Positions 53,748 through 64,000 of a stretch of 64,000 nucleotides of DNA are shown piece after piece. Source of the stretch: Paraspadella gotoi (taxonomy: Eukaryota > Chaetognatha); NCBI GenBank assembly GCA_051294375.1, contig CM119268.1, positions 15,091,082 to 15,155,081 of the forward strand. The letters run 5' to 3'. The position numbers and the translations under genes were made by a program. The notes under the pieces are model-generated. The model was given only the letters and a program-made list of their open reading frames with translations, searched no databases and was not told where the DNA came from. How positions within the stretch are numbered: position 1 is the stretch's first letter; each line of letters starts with the position of its first letter.

Positions 53748-56413
53748 ATGAACGTCGGCCAAGCAAAACCCTTGCAAGGACTGCGTTCAAAATTTTACGA
53801 GGTGCAATGGGAACTTTCCAACAAAATCTCCCCTAAAGGAAATGCTAAAGGTCCCACACCCGACGCTCTCTCATCCCCGGAGCAAATTCGCAAGGATAGC
53901 GTAAGACAAGATCTTTAAGTATTTCATAACGAACATGATTTGTGTTAGCGAACATTTCCCTTGTTATCCAAAAAAATTTTGAAAAGCTTCAGTATTTCCC
54001 CACTAGAGCCCACTAGATACTCACAAAAGGCAGAAGATCAAATGTGGTGCTGAGTTACTTCTGTTCTGGCAAGAAGCATGGGTGAAGATTCACAAAGCTA
54101 ATGAGGAGAACTACGACACTGCGAGACAAACGGACAGGTTGTTATGAAAACGAAAGATTCTCAGCTGACATTAATTGTACAACGCTAAGATTTTTGTAGA
54201 TTTAAAGAAAGCTGCTAAAAAGTTAGGAATGTTATTATTTTTCATAAAAAAATAAAAATCTTGGTCTCGTTTGTCCTTTTCGCACTTTTTATGCATCTTA
54301 AGCTTTAATTGCATACAGATTAATGGTGGACATCCACACGAAAATTCAGAAACAAAACGACTCACATAATTTCTTTAAAAAGAAAATTTGGTAATTTGCC
54401 TGGTAGGTTATTGGCTAGTACTAAAAAACAAGAAACGGAAAAGGTAATTAAAATTTTATTATTTACCATAAGTGATGCAGGAAGAAATTCATAAACTGAC
54501 AAGCAAAATCGGTTCTTTATGCGAAGATTTCGATATTTTTGGAAGCTGGTTATTCGAACTGGAAACATTAATGAACACTTGAGTTTCAACGCAATTACGT
54601 CAGCAAAGGTTAATTATTACCTGAATGTAAAAAATTTAAGGCTAAATTTTACTTTCGCCGACCACGGTTTTGGGTTTTTGAAAAATTATTTAAAAAATAT
54701 TTATTTTTACAAAATTTAAAAAATATTTACTTAATTACCTTACCACCTTTTAACCCTAACCACCCCTAACACTAAACCACCCTTAACCCTAACCCCGGTC
54801 GGCGAAAGTAAAATAACCCAATTTAGGTTTATTTCCATTTGCATACTTTAGTTAAACCACAGATTGGCTCTAGCTCAATATCGTGAGCGAAAAAAACCTT
54901 GATTTAAACACGGAAAAGATAGAAGCCGCATATCGTCACAATGAGAAAGTCGAAGGTATTTATTGAATACTATTTATTACTTGCAGCATTGTCCTCTTGG
55001 AGTTTCTGCTTTCAAGTGTTTTTTTAGGGTAATAATGGTATAACACGCGGCAACGGAAGACGGGTGTATGCCCGGGTGTGAGGCATCTCTCGAAAGATGG
55101 CGCTAAGGGCTTTGGACGCTGCAGTGACCACCGCATGTCACTGGGCGTGCTTATGCTGACACCATCACACTTTAATCAGCGTGACTGTGAGGGAATTGAA
55201 CCCCGGAACGTTTTGTTGGTGTCACAAGCTGTCAAGCTGTTCCAAGCCAATGGGACGAGCTATGGGCCAAGCTATACGGCAGGCGAATTTAGGATTCACC
55301 ACAATAACTGCTTTACTTATAAGATACTTCCAGTAATGCAGAACAGCTATAAAGAATAGAATTACTTGTTAATGCCTATCAAAGCTTCAAATGGGCTTTT
55401 TAATTCGAATTCGTACATTAAAGTTTCAGTATTTTAAATTTCACATATACGAATAATAGGTAAATAAACAATAGGAAATTCACGGGGTCGACTCAAAAGA
55501 AATTTAGTAGCTCAGTAAAGTTTTTCATCAATGTTGCTAAAAAAACACCAAATTTCACTTTTTAATTTTTATTGAGTTCCCTCACCAAAAAAGAACTCAG
55601 TTCAGCTAGCTTTTTAAAGTTTTTCCATTTAAAAAATTTTTCAGTTTCTTAGCTTTGTCCTTCACTCTCCGCTATCAAAAACAAGCCCTCTTTGTTGCAA
55701 ATTTTTTTACAAGTCTGGCCTACGAGTTTTGCTGACATCTTGGGCCATGTGCTGTTAAAAATATAAGAAATGTAACTACAAAATTCATATTGTTTTCACA
55801 TTTGAAAGTTTTTTTTAAGGTTTTGAATTGAAAATCTCACAAATATTCTAATAGGACAGGTACCAAAAAAAATAACAGTATTTTTCTAATAAAATCTTGG
55901 TAGTGACCAACGTATAGCACGTGTGGGTGGTGCAACCATTTCTTTGAGGTCAGTAACCGTGGATCTTGTACTATGTGAATATTTGATTTGTGCTCGTTTC
56001 GTTTCTTCTGTCGTATAGCCAAATTAAAGGTGTCGCCTCCCTTTCTCTTTTCTCCTCCCAGAGTACGAGAGTCGTCTTCATCTTAAATTACGTGAGCGCC
56101 AGAAGGCGTTCGAGGCCGAATTTGAGCAAGACATGAAAGCGTTCTGGGAGACTAGGGTTAACGATGGATCCGACAACACTCCCGTCAGTTTGCAGATGCA
56201 CGGAACTTCACCAGCTTTAAGCGAGACGAAACTTGCGGAACAATCAAATGAAACCAAAGAGGGTCCGAATTAGACTTAAATTCGTTCATTCGTTTAGCCT
56301 TACCTTAGGCCAAACAATTGTTTCGTTTTTTAGGGAATGAAGAAACTCAACATTTAAACGAATCAGAAGCTGACGAAAGAAGTCTGGAGAACTTCCTTCA
56401 AGAGTCGCTGTAG
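53748..56413 (+). CDS. DTNBP1: Dysbindin (DTNBP1-like), BLOC-1 coiled-coil subunit
   Basis: Exons: 53748-53900, 54007-54137, 54319-(end unresolved), 54481-about 54582, 54863 or 54873-54955, 56062-56262, 56334-56413. Key blocks are CGAELLLFWQEAWVKIHKAN (like YSAGLELLSRYEDTWAALHR), EEIHKLTSKIGSLCEDFD, LFELETLMNT (like LLHLEDLCGQ) and LHLKLRERQKAFEAEFEQDM (like MKLKERQKFFEEAFQQDM). Dysbindin is a BLOC-1 subunit in lysosome-related organelle and synaptic traffic. The ends are clear, but the middle is not: exon 3 has no phase-compatible GT donor, and exon 4 meets an in-frame TGA at 54580-54582 before any usable GT. Exon 5 is consistent with phase 0 from 54873 (LNIVSEKNLD). The gene may use unusual donors, contain assembly errors or be damaged. 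Confidence 0.72.
54645..54814. repeat. Telomere-like CCCTAA tract between inverted repeats
   Basis: TTTTACTTTCGCCGACC (about 54648-54664) and its reverse complement GGTCGGCGAAAGTAAAA (54797-54813) flank degenerate TTAACCCTAACC repeats at about 54750-54796. It sits in a dysbindin intron. Confidence 0.7.
55030..55290 (-). mobile_element. tRNA-derived SINE, family B
   Basis: On the minus strand CATTGGCTTGGAACAGC precedes GGGGTTCAATTCCC, a perfect tRNA box B. The body (CCCAGTGACATGCGG, AAGCCC, GAGATGCC, CACCCGTCTTCCGTTGCC) matches the plus-strand element at about 13750-13855. It lies in a dysbindin intron. Confidence 0.65.
55300..56061 (+). other. Remainder of dysbindin intron 5
   Basis: AT-rich sequence with no exon recognised. 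It ends in a CT-rich tract and CCCAG acceptor. Confidence 0.5.
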
Positions 56414-56612
56414 GATGCATTGTTTGGCTGCTTTACGTTTAAATTTCTTATTGACTGTTATTGTTTCTTATGATGCCATTTTTTGCATCGTTTTCCAGAA
56501 AGCAAAAGCAGTTTTTGGTGATATTATTTCAAAATTGACCAGATAAAAACTATCATACATAATGATAGAATTAAGTTAACTGTTCCAACAGTTCGTGAAC
56601 TGAACTCAAACG

Positions 56613-57569
56613 ATGCGTTACGGCCGAATTATTGGGTTGACTACTTCAGCTACCTGTGTGTTATGGTGTCAAGATAACGTCGGATACGTTGCCAAAGTTC
56701 AAGGGCGTTCTATGCAGCCACTTTTTAATGCAGTCACGGTACGGTTCCCAAGAATTACATCGTTAGTGCTTTTGTGAAATTGGTACAACCAATATAAAAA
56801 TTATCCATTCATTTAATAAATACGCTATATTGCCCCTGACTTTGGATAGGGTTAGGTGGTTTAAGGCCTCCACTCTTACAAGATAATGACATAGCAGGTC
56901 CCTGCTTTTCAGCATTTGAGGTATTCATAAATAAGTTAATAACTGCGTAAAAATAATTTTTTTTATAACAAAACAATTCGCGCTAGTATAGCAAATATAT
57001 TATTTTTACCAGAAATAATAAAATCTTTTCGCATTTTTGAAGCGGTCTGAGTTGCTCGGCGAAACTCCCAAGTCTGATTACGTTTATCTCAGTCATCGCG
57101 CCGTTCGCAGTTTTGACATCTCACGCGGCGACGTAGTGACCGTCGTGTGTCCGCAAAATCCCAAAGACATTTTCATCAAGCGTGTCGTCGCATTAGAAGG
57201 CGACATCGTCAAAACAATTTCGCACAGGAAAAAGTTTGTCAAAATACCCAGAGGATACTGTTGGCTGGAAGGTGATTAAAAAATTCGAATAAATTTCATC
57301 TAATATTTTAGTGATCATTCGGTCCGACATTTCTCGATCGGTCTGAAAAACTGAATTTTATAATCAATAATTTTGATAATTATTGTATTACTGTCGAAAC
57401 AGGCGATAATCATGGCAAAAGCATCGATTCGAATGAATTCGGGGCGGTTCCCCTTGGTCTCGTTCAAGCAAAGGCAATCGGCATTGTCATGCCTTGGTCT
57501 CGAAGACGATACATCGAACACGGACTTTTGGAAGAACATGTTGACCGAATAATTGTGCTTAATGACTAG
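56613..57569 (+). CDS. IMMP2L: Mitochondrial inner membrane protease subunit 2
   Basis: Three exons (56613-56738, 57043-57271, 57403-57569) encode 173 residues, close to the 175 of the human protein. The catalytic Ser33 lies in RSMQP and the catalytic Lys88 in IKRVVALEGD, the S26 signal-peptidase dyad. Other conserved blocks are ISRGDVVTVVCPQNP, VKIPRGYCWLEGDN and DSNEFGAVPLGLV. The N-terminal RIIGLTTSATCVLWC is the likely membrane anchor. The enzyme removes sorting signals from proteins facing the intermembrane space. ATG context and length agree with the family. All introns are GT-AG. Intron 1 holds a copy of the dispersed repeat. It lies 200 bases after dysbindin on the same strand. Confidence 0.93.
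56773..56910 (+). repeat. Dispersed repeat headed by ATTGGTACAACCAAT, longest copy
   Basis: It starts GAAATTGGTACAACCAATAT, then GGTGGTTTAAGGCCTCCACT, then ACAAGATAATGACATAGCAG. The last block also occurs at about 6735-6770 (minus), which extends the family consensus to about 135 bases. Confidence 0.75.
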
Positions 57570-57660
57570 TGTTTTCTTGACTCTTTTTTTTTCATTTTCA
57601 AATTTAATTGGTTTTTATTGAATTGTTTACAAATCGTTGTGCTCCTAATTGTTTTTGTTT

Positions 57661-57666
57661 ATTAAA
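57661..57666 (+). terminator. Candidate poly(A) signal for IMMP2L
   Basis: ATTAAA, a common variant signal, lies 92 bases after the stop codon. Confidence 0.35.
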
Positions 57667-57959
57667 CATGTTTAGAAAATTATAACTTTTGAAGTAAATA
57701 TTTATATCCCTCTTCTAAGAACTTTTGAAATATTTTAATAATCAGCTATAATATTGAAATCCTTAAATTTAAAACTCATATTTTGTTGGATATAAAGGTT
57801 TTAGAGGTCAAATAGCTAATGCTGGTCTGTCAGTGCTTAGTGCAGTAAGGTGATATGATTTATAGACAAAATTTAAACAATTTTGAGCAAACAATGCCGG
57901 ATCTGCCAACGATCATAGCTGTAATAATAATAATGTAGTGGTAGTATTTCATACCCCAC

Positions 57960-58160
57960 TACTCGTCCGAGAATCAGCAGCACCTATGGCGCCGGAGGTA
58001 GCACGAGCTCCTCCCAACCCAAAGGACTCGGGTTCGCGCCCTGCTGATTCACACAAGTAAAAGCGGGACGGGGCGTCTAACCCACCTGTAGTGTCGTACT
58101 ACAGCCCGATCCGAAGTTCGGGACCTTGTGTGCAACGGACGGTAAACTGCTCGCGGCATC
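57960..58160 (+). mobile_element. tRNA-derived SINE, family A
   Basis: TGGCGCCGGAGGTAGCACG (box A-like) and GGGTTCGCGCCC (box B-like) are followed by GGGACGGGGC, CTAACCCACCTGTAG and CAGCCCGATCCGAAGTTCGG. It matches the minus-strand copy at 39950-40135. Confidence 0.7.
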
Positions 58161-61100
58161 GTCTTCCACAATAAAATAATTAATAATTATATATTTATTT
58201 TATTAATAAATTGTTTTTAGGTCTTTTTGTCAGTTCACTGACCACTAGTAGAGCTCTCGGGAATAAAAAATTTATTTAAGATAAGTTACAATAATAATTA
58301 TACGTGTAATAATATGATTATAAAGTTTAAAAAATATTTTATTTATATTCTGGAACAGTATCAGAAATTATGTATTTATAATAATATCCTTATAAAATTA
58401 TAACTTTTTATAATGTCTTTTTAGTTGGATCTGTTTATCAGCAGATCCCAACTCTATAATCCATTTTGTCGGTCCATCGGTCCGCCCCCTCAATCTTGTT
58501 TTTTAGATTCAGAATCTTCATAAAAAGTTAAACGAAAAGTATAAAAACTTTTTTTAAATTTCTGATGCCTTCGGTATTAAAAAAAGAAAAAGAGATTTAA
58601 ATTTTCAACTTTTTCAATCCCTGTAGTAAAAACTATTATTTGATGATATATTTGATTCATTTTTTGCGGTTTTAACATTTTTTTTTATGGATCTAAGTTT
58701 ATTTTTAAAAATGGGGGAAAAAATTTGAAATTTTAAAAATTTATAAGGATATTGCTACAAAAAAAATACGATTTCTGATACTGTTACACTCATAATTTTT
58801 TTAAAAAAGTTTGAATTTTGTTTTTTATATATATTTATTATTTAAAGGTACTAAAAAGTATGGTAACATCTCTAAATCTTTTCATCATTCCACCCTACTG
58901 ACCACGATAAAAGCAACGACGACGATGATGACGACGACAACATCGACGATGATTAATTGAATTATTAATTATTTATTTTATTGATTGATAAATTAATTGA
59001 TTAATAAGTTATTTTGTTGATTAAATAATGAATTAATAAATGATTATAATATTATAATAACATGTTCAGAAACGACCACTGAAAAATATTAACAATTATG
59101 GCTTTCATCATATGCAATACAATGCACGCTCATAAAAACGACTAAATATTTTGAAAACGTTTTGAAGTTTAAAAATGTATTTTGTTTCATTGTATATGAA
59201 AGTAAAAAGCCAGAAAAAACGTTTGCCACTCATTTTATTATTGTATCTCAAATCGTTCAGACAAGTACAGACGTTAAGTTTTCTCTAGATATATGGTCCC
59301 ACCCCTGTAACTTATAAGATTTTACATAATTAGAATATTAGACGAGATTTATACTTAATTGTAATTTTTTAAGCTTTAGAATTTTATGCGATACAGAAAA
59401 CTGGATCAGAGGCGTTTAAACTTTAAAATGCAATTTATTTCTTCTTATTATATTAGATCGATATCAAGTTTTTACATAAGTATTTAAATCTACATGTAAA
59501 CAAGTTCAGCCGTTTTAAAATAACCTACTTATTGGCTTAGAAAACTTCTTTTTAGTAATGACAGGTATAAATAATTATATATTTAGTCAAATTAGGTAGG
59601 TTTCAACGATTTTGTTTCTCTCTCGCGTCTTCCCCATCTCCCTCCGCCCGAAAATTCGGCTCTCAATTTGGTATATTTTCTCGGCGACGTTCTTTTAAAC
59701 TTTTATCAAGGATGAATTTTTTATTTTGTTTTTCTCAGTTTAATGGAAAAATTTGTTCGGCTTCGAAGGGCGAGAGCTCTGTATGGTTGGCAGTCGTGAA
59801 ATGAAGTTGCAATGACCTCTGACCCGCCGTCAAAACACTTTTCGCTTCTTTTTCACGCGGCGGCGTCGGCGGTGGCCGCTCGAGAGGCTTTTTTTATTTT
59901 GAATAAATTCGAAGAACGTTAACGCCGAGCCTGGAATTTGCAGGTGTGGGGATATTGGGGCATTATGGAAAAGGATGATGTGAGGAGTACAGAGAGAGGA
60001 ACGAAATTTTACCGCAATTTTTAAAGCGATAACAAACTTGGTTTTTTAAACGGCCACAAATTCATGCGCTTCTTCAATATTCGCGAAATGGAATTCCGCG
60101 CTCAAAGATTCTTTTTTTTCTTTTCTCCACCATCTGACTCAACCCACTTCTCTCTTTTCGTTCGTATCTCGTTTGAGAAAGAGCGCGGGAAAAAAATCGC
60201 AGTTTCCCCGTCAAAACAGTTGTTGACATCAACTTATTCCACGCTTGCTTGCTGCGATGAATTGCCGAAAGGGAAATGGAAAAGGTATTAGGCCAAGGAA
60301 AGCTTTCACGAAAACCAAGGCAATATTAACGTATGACTTGTAAGAATATTACAGAGTGACAAAGTCATCAAACATAGTGCTTTAACTAACAATTAACTGG
60401 TTGAAAATCATCGCCAAATAGCACGATGCGCTTCAATTTTACAATTTTCATAGTCATCATCATCATCATTCTTTACAGGCCTTAGGATTGTAGAATGAAC
60501 TATGGAACCGGCAGTTTTTGTTACAATTCTGTCTATTTCGAGCCGTTTTCTTCCTTTTCTCCCCTTGTATTAAAATGTTCGTTCTTTCGTCGATGGGAGA
60601 TGAGGACCTCTAACGAATTAATTTAGCAATTGCGGCGTCATAACCGTCGTTAGAAATGGCAGCTCGAACAATCTCATTAAATGGACGAAATGCGCCAGAT
60701 GATCTTCGCTCTGTTAGTTCGTGTCGGTTTTTCAAACGCTGTGAAAAAAAACTATTTGTCCTGAAGTTTTTAAAAATTTTCCTTTGTGAAAAATGAAGTT
60801 TTTAAATAAGCAATATTGAGAAAGAAAAATAGCTTTTGTAAGCCGGAGTGTTTTTCCGGGATGTTATTTTTTACGACTTTAACTTTGACTTGGTTCTACA
60901 TTGTTTTATATGATACTATAGTAACGCAGTCCTTTTTAGGTTTTTCCCTTTGGCTTTAGCGGATGAAAACATTGAAATTCCTCGAACGTATCCTTTTTCA
61001 TTGCGAGGTGAGGATCTTTCTACCTCCTGACCTTGCGTTGAACTCTGCGGGCGAAATTCGAAATCTGCTCGGCCGAAATCCGTGAAAATAAACCTGTTTG

Positions 61101-61622
61101 GACGAGGCAATCCCCGTGACCATTTGAGCAAAATGCCATAACCTCATGTTTATTAATGCTTCTTTAACCTTGGATTTTTCTCCTGGTGACTTGACAAAAT
61201 CTTTAGGCCCGTCACATCAACAACAAACCCGTCCGGGGTCATGACCGGAGCTCTGAAGGAGGGGAAAAGGTGTTGGACGAGGTGATTGGCGATGGGGCGT
61301 TGGGCAATGGCAATGGACAATCCGCCGACTTTCTATGGACTTGATGTTTTTATCAAATTTTGTAACAAATGGTTTTATGAATTTAATAGATGTGTAGTAA
61401 TTTTTTGACTAATATTATTGTGTTTTACATGTGTTGTGCTACTGTACTTACGTATTTCCGAAATGTGACTGAGTTCGAGGCGAGCCGCAAGCCGGCAAGG
61501 AGGGACGAGGCGCCAAAGCTGAAGATTAAGCTCGATTTCCAACAAAAACAAAATGCGAGGAGGGATGGAAGTAAAGGAATAATCTGGAAACCGTTTTAAA
61601 CTAAAATTGAGTAAAGAGAATC
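58161..61622. other. AT-rich intergenic DNA, no gene seen
   Basis: A GAC/GAT tract ends in TAATT at about 58915-58960. The open frames at 60064-60291 and 60916-61131 show no homology that I recognise. GC rises slightly after 59600. Confidence 0.45.
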
Positions 61623-61801
61623 NNNNNNNNNNNNNNNNNNNNNNNNNNNNNNNNNNNNNNNNNNNNNNNNNNNNNNNNNNNNNNNNNNNNNNNNNNNNNN
61701 NNNNNNNNNNNNNNNNNNNNNNNNNNNNNNNNNNNNNNNNNNNNNNNNNNNNNNNNNNNNNNNNNNNNNNNNNNNNNNNNNNNNNNNNNNNNNNNNNNNN
61801 N
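61623..61801. other. Assembly gap (179 N)
   Basis: A run of N. Sequence on its right side reappears inverted at 63880-63965. Confidence 0.95.
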
Positions 61802-63332
61802 TTTTTTTTCTTATCAACTAGACTCCGTTTCACTTAAAACTATAACCCTCTTTTCGTCCGGTCAGTTTTGCCCGGCAGCGACCATCGCGATCAAAACTTT
61901 TCATTCCAGAATCAGAGCGCGTTTCCTTACAATGGATGGGAACGTCTGTGGAGCGAATTTTGGAAGCTTAAAAAAAAATGAAAAAAAAAGTAACTAAGAA
62001 TCCAAAATCGGGCCTCGGAACTGTGTTTTTTTTTTGAAATAAGAAAGAGCGAGTCCGCCCAGCGGTTTTTTTCAAAACAAACACAAAAGTTGCGACTGAG
62101 AGGGAGAAAGACGCTGCCCACGCCGCGGGGAGCGATCAACCGTATATGACGAAACCAAAAGTACTATAACGTGCGAAAAAAAAAAGAGGGGGGCGGCGCA
62201 GAGGGGGGGGAAGGGGTAGACCAACGAGAACTAACCGGGCGAAAATTTAGCTTATATTTTGGGTTTCGGTTTTACTTTTTCCTTGTGGAACATTGCTGTA
62301 CGAGCGCGTTTCTCCGTTTGACTCGGTTATTTTTCTTCGGAATTTTATTGGAAGCTCGTCGTAAAACGGAGAGGCGGCGAAGGAAAAGTGAAAGACAAAG
62401 AGTGAGCATAGGCATTTAAGGTATTGAAAACTGTATAAATTCAGAAGAATCAAGCGATAGAGTGGTAAAAAAGGAAGTAGTGAAAACAACCGGGAGGGAA
62501 AAAAGCTTGCTCAGAATAGGTCCCGACGCCGGCCCCACTCACCAAAATGTTTCGACGGCAACGCTTTCATTTAGTTTTTATGCGACGCTCGAGAAAGTTT
62601 TGGAAACAACCATCGTACACAATGTTTAACCATCGCCGCCGCGGGGGGAAGAGAGAGAGAGAGAGAGAGAAAGAGCACCTTTCTCAAGGACCTACGAAGC
62701 CTTAGTTAACTGGCAATAACCATTGCAATAAATCCGCTCCACCTTTCGAATCACCCCGAGTAAAAAAAAAAAAAAAATACCACTTCGGTCCGGGAAATGC
62801 TTCTCTTCATCTTTGGAAATGGTAAAGAGAAACGACAGTACCGGCATGTTCAACAAGAGTGTTCGCGAGCGAGAAAACTTCTAAATAGTGAGGTACGTTC
62901 GTCACATGTTTGTTATGTCGGATAATTAGCTAAACTTAAAGTATATAGAAAGCGTGTTCCTTCACAGTTCCTATCTTAAATTTCTTCCCAAATTTAAATT
63001 TAGTTACGAGGGTATGGGGTCTTTTGTTATTAAATGTATTCTTGAAAAGTTTCATTTTATTGAAACGAGTCAATGTAGTTTTCAACCCGGTTACTGCCCT
63101 TATAGTTATACCCTCTCCGCGAAAAAAAATAACATCTACCTCGGATTATCCTACCCTTTTGTCTCCCTTTGTTTGTTGCGGGTTTATTTAAATGGATAAA
63201 AAAGTTTGCTTGTCTGTTTTTCACCGTCGGAGTCGCTCGAAGGCAAAACAAGAAGTCGGAATCAAAACATTATTATCGGTGTTGTTGTTGTTGTTGTTGT
63301 CATTATTTGTTTCAACAGCGTTACGAAAAGAA

Positions 63333-63342
63333 NNNNNNNNNN
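63333..63342. other. 10-base assembly gap
   Basis: Ten N lie directly beside the inverted copy of the 62.3-kb sequence. Confidence 0.95.
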
Positions 63343-63531
63343 CTCCCGTTTACGACGAGCTTCCAATAAAATTCCGAAGAAAAATAACCGAGTCAAACGG
63401 AGGAAACGCGCCGTAAAAAGCAAATGTTCCAAAGGAAAAGTAAACCGACCCAAATATAACTAAATTTTCGCCGGTTAGTTCTCGGGTCTACCCCTTCCCC
63501 CCCTCTGGCGCGCACCCCTCTGTTTTTTTTT

Positions 63532-63820
63532 NNNNNNNNNNNNNNNNNNNNNNNNNNNNNNNNNNNNNNNNNNNNNNNNNNNNNNNNNNNNNNNNNNNNN
63601 NNNNNNNNNNNNNNNNNNNNNNNNNNNNNNNNNNNNNNNNNNNNNNNNNNNNNNNNNNNNNNNNNNNNNNNNNNNNNNNNNNNNNNNNNNNNNNNNNNNN
63701 NNNNNNNNNNNNNNNNNNNNNNNNNNNNNNNNNNNNNNNNNNNNNNNNNNNNNNNNNNNNNNNNNNNNNNNNNNNNNNNNNNNNNNNNNNNNNNNNNNNN
63801 NNNNNNNNNNNNNNNNNNNN
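63532..63820. other. Assembly gap (289 N)
   Basis: A run of N flanked by the two parts of the inverted duplication. Confidence 0.95.
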
Positions 63821-64000
63821 AAATTACCTCCACAGACGTTCCCTCCATTGTAAGGAATCGTTCTGGATTCTGGAATGAAAAAGTCGGCTGCCGGGCAAAA
63901 CTGACGGAGAAAGAGGGTTATAGTTTTAGTGAAACGGAGTTCTAGTTGATAAGAAAAAAAAAGTGAAAGACAAAGAGTGAGCATAGGCATTTAAGGTATT

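Larger units (their letters stand above)
61802..63960. repeat. Inverted duplication around assembly gaps
   Basis: 61802-61885 (TTATCAACTAGACTCCG ... CAGTTTTGCCCGGCAGC) is inverted at about 63888-63955. 62165-62370 (GAGGGGGGCGGCGCAGAGG ... ATTGGAAGCTCGTCG) is inverted at about 63345-63530. A third piece, AGTGAAAGACAAAGAGTGAG at 62388, recurs in direct orientation at 63962. This may be a repeat family, haplotypes joined head to head, or misassembly. No gene is recognised here. Confidence 0.75.

Noticed and set aside
56414-56612. Possible SECIS element supporting selenocysteine at the dysbindin TGA
   Set aside because: An ATGA and a later TGAT occur about 50 bases apart, but the intervening stem does not pair well by eye.

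Overview
This is eukaryotic nuclear DNA, almost certainly from a non-model invertebrate animal. Every recognisable gene is split by short AT-rich introns, mostly GT-AG. Exons are GC-rich, while spacers are AT-rich and full of (GA)n/(CT)n microsatellites, SINE-like elements and palindromes. The gene set is metazoan: TESK kinase, MED26, KLF-type zinc fingers, dysbindin, a neuregulin-like EGF ligand. SPAG8 suggests motile cilia or flagella. Five runs of N show a scaffolded draft assembly. I assign no species.

Layout. 1-9754 (+): TESK kinase, 5' end outside the window, with a 3.1-kb palindrome in one intron. 11281-12498 (+): SPAG8. 12973-14653 (+): unrecognised protein with two membrane segments. 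15700-16894 (-): signal-anchored SRPBCC-like protein. 17401-20468 (-): six-kelch plus coiled-coil protein. 21863-23572 (-): neuregulin/Spitz-type EGF ligand. 23.6-32.2 kb: microsatellite-rich, gene-poor tract with fragments of a second single-pass membrane protein. 32275-36009 (+): 1244-residue disordered protein with repeated P-x-W...RK motifs. 37847-41623 (+): unrecognised nine-exon protein. 43188-46126 (-): KLF-type zinc-finger factor. 47269-52800 (+): MED26. 53748-56413 (+): dysbindin. 56613-57569 (+): IMMP2L. 57570-64000: no gene seen; SINE copy and assembly gaps inside inverted duplications.

The neighbours form no obvious pathway. KLF and MED26 are divergent and about 1.1 kb apart. The most unusual thread is splicing. 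Phase bookkeeping across exons forces non-GT donors at several introns (GG, GC or GA, with AG acceptors kept), two of them directly beside (GA)n tracts. Some frame breaks fall at homopolymers and may be assembly indels, so transcript evidence is the deciding test. All exon models here were built by hand from reading frame, splice phase and remembered family motifs; no database search was run.
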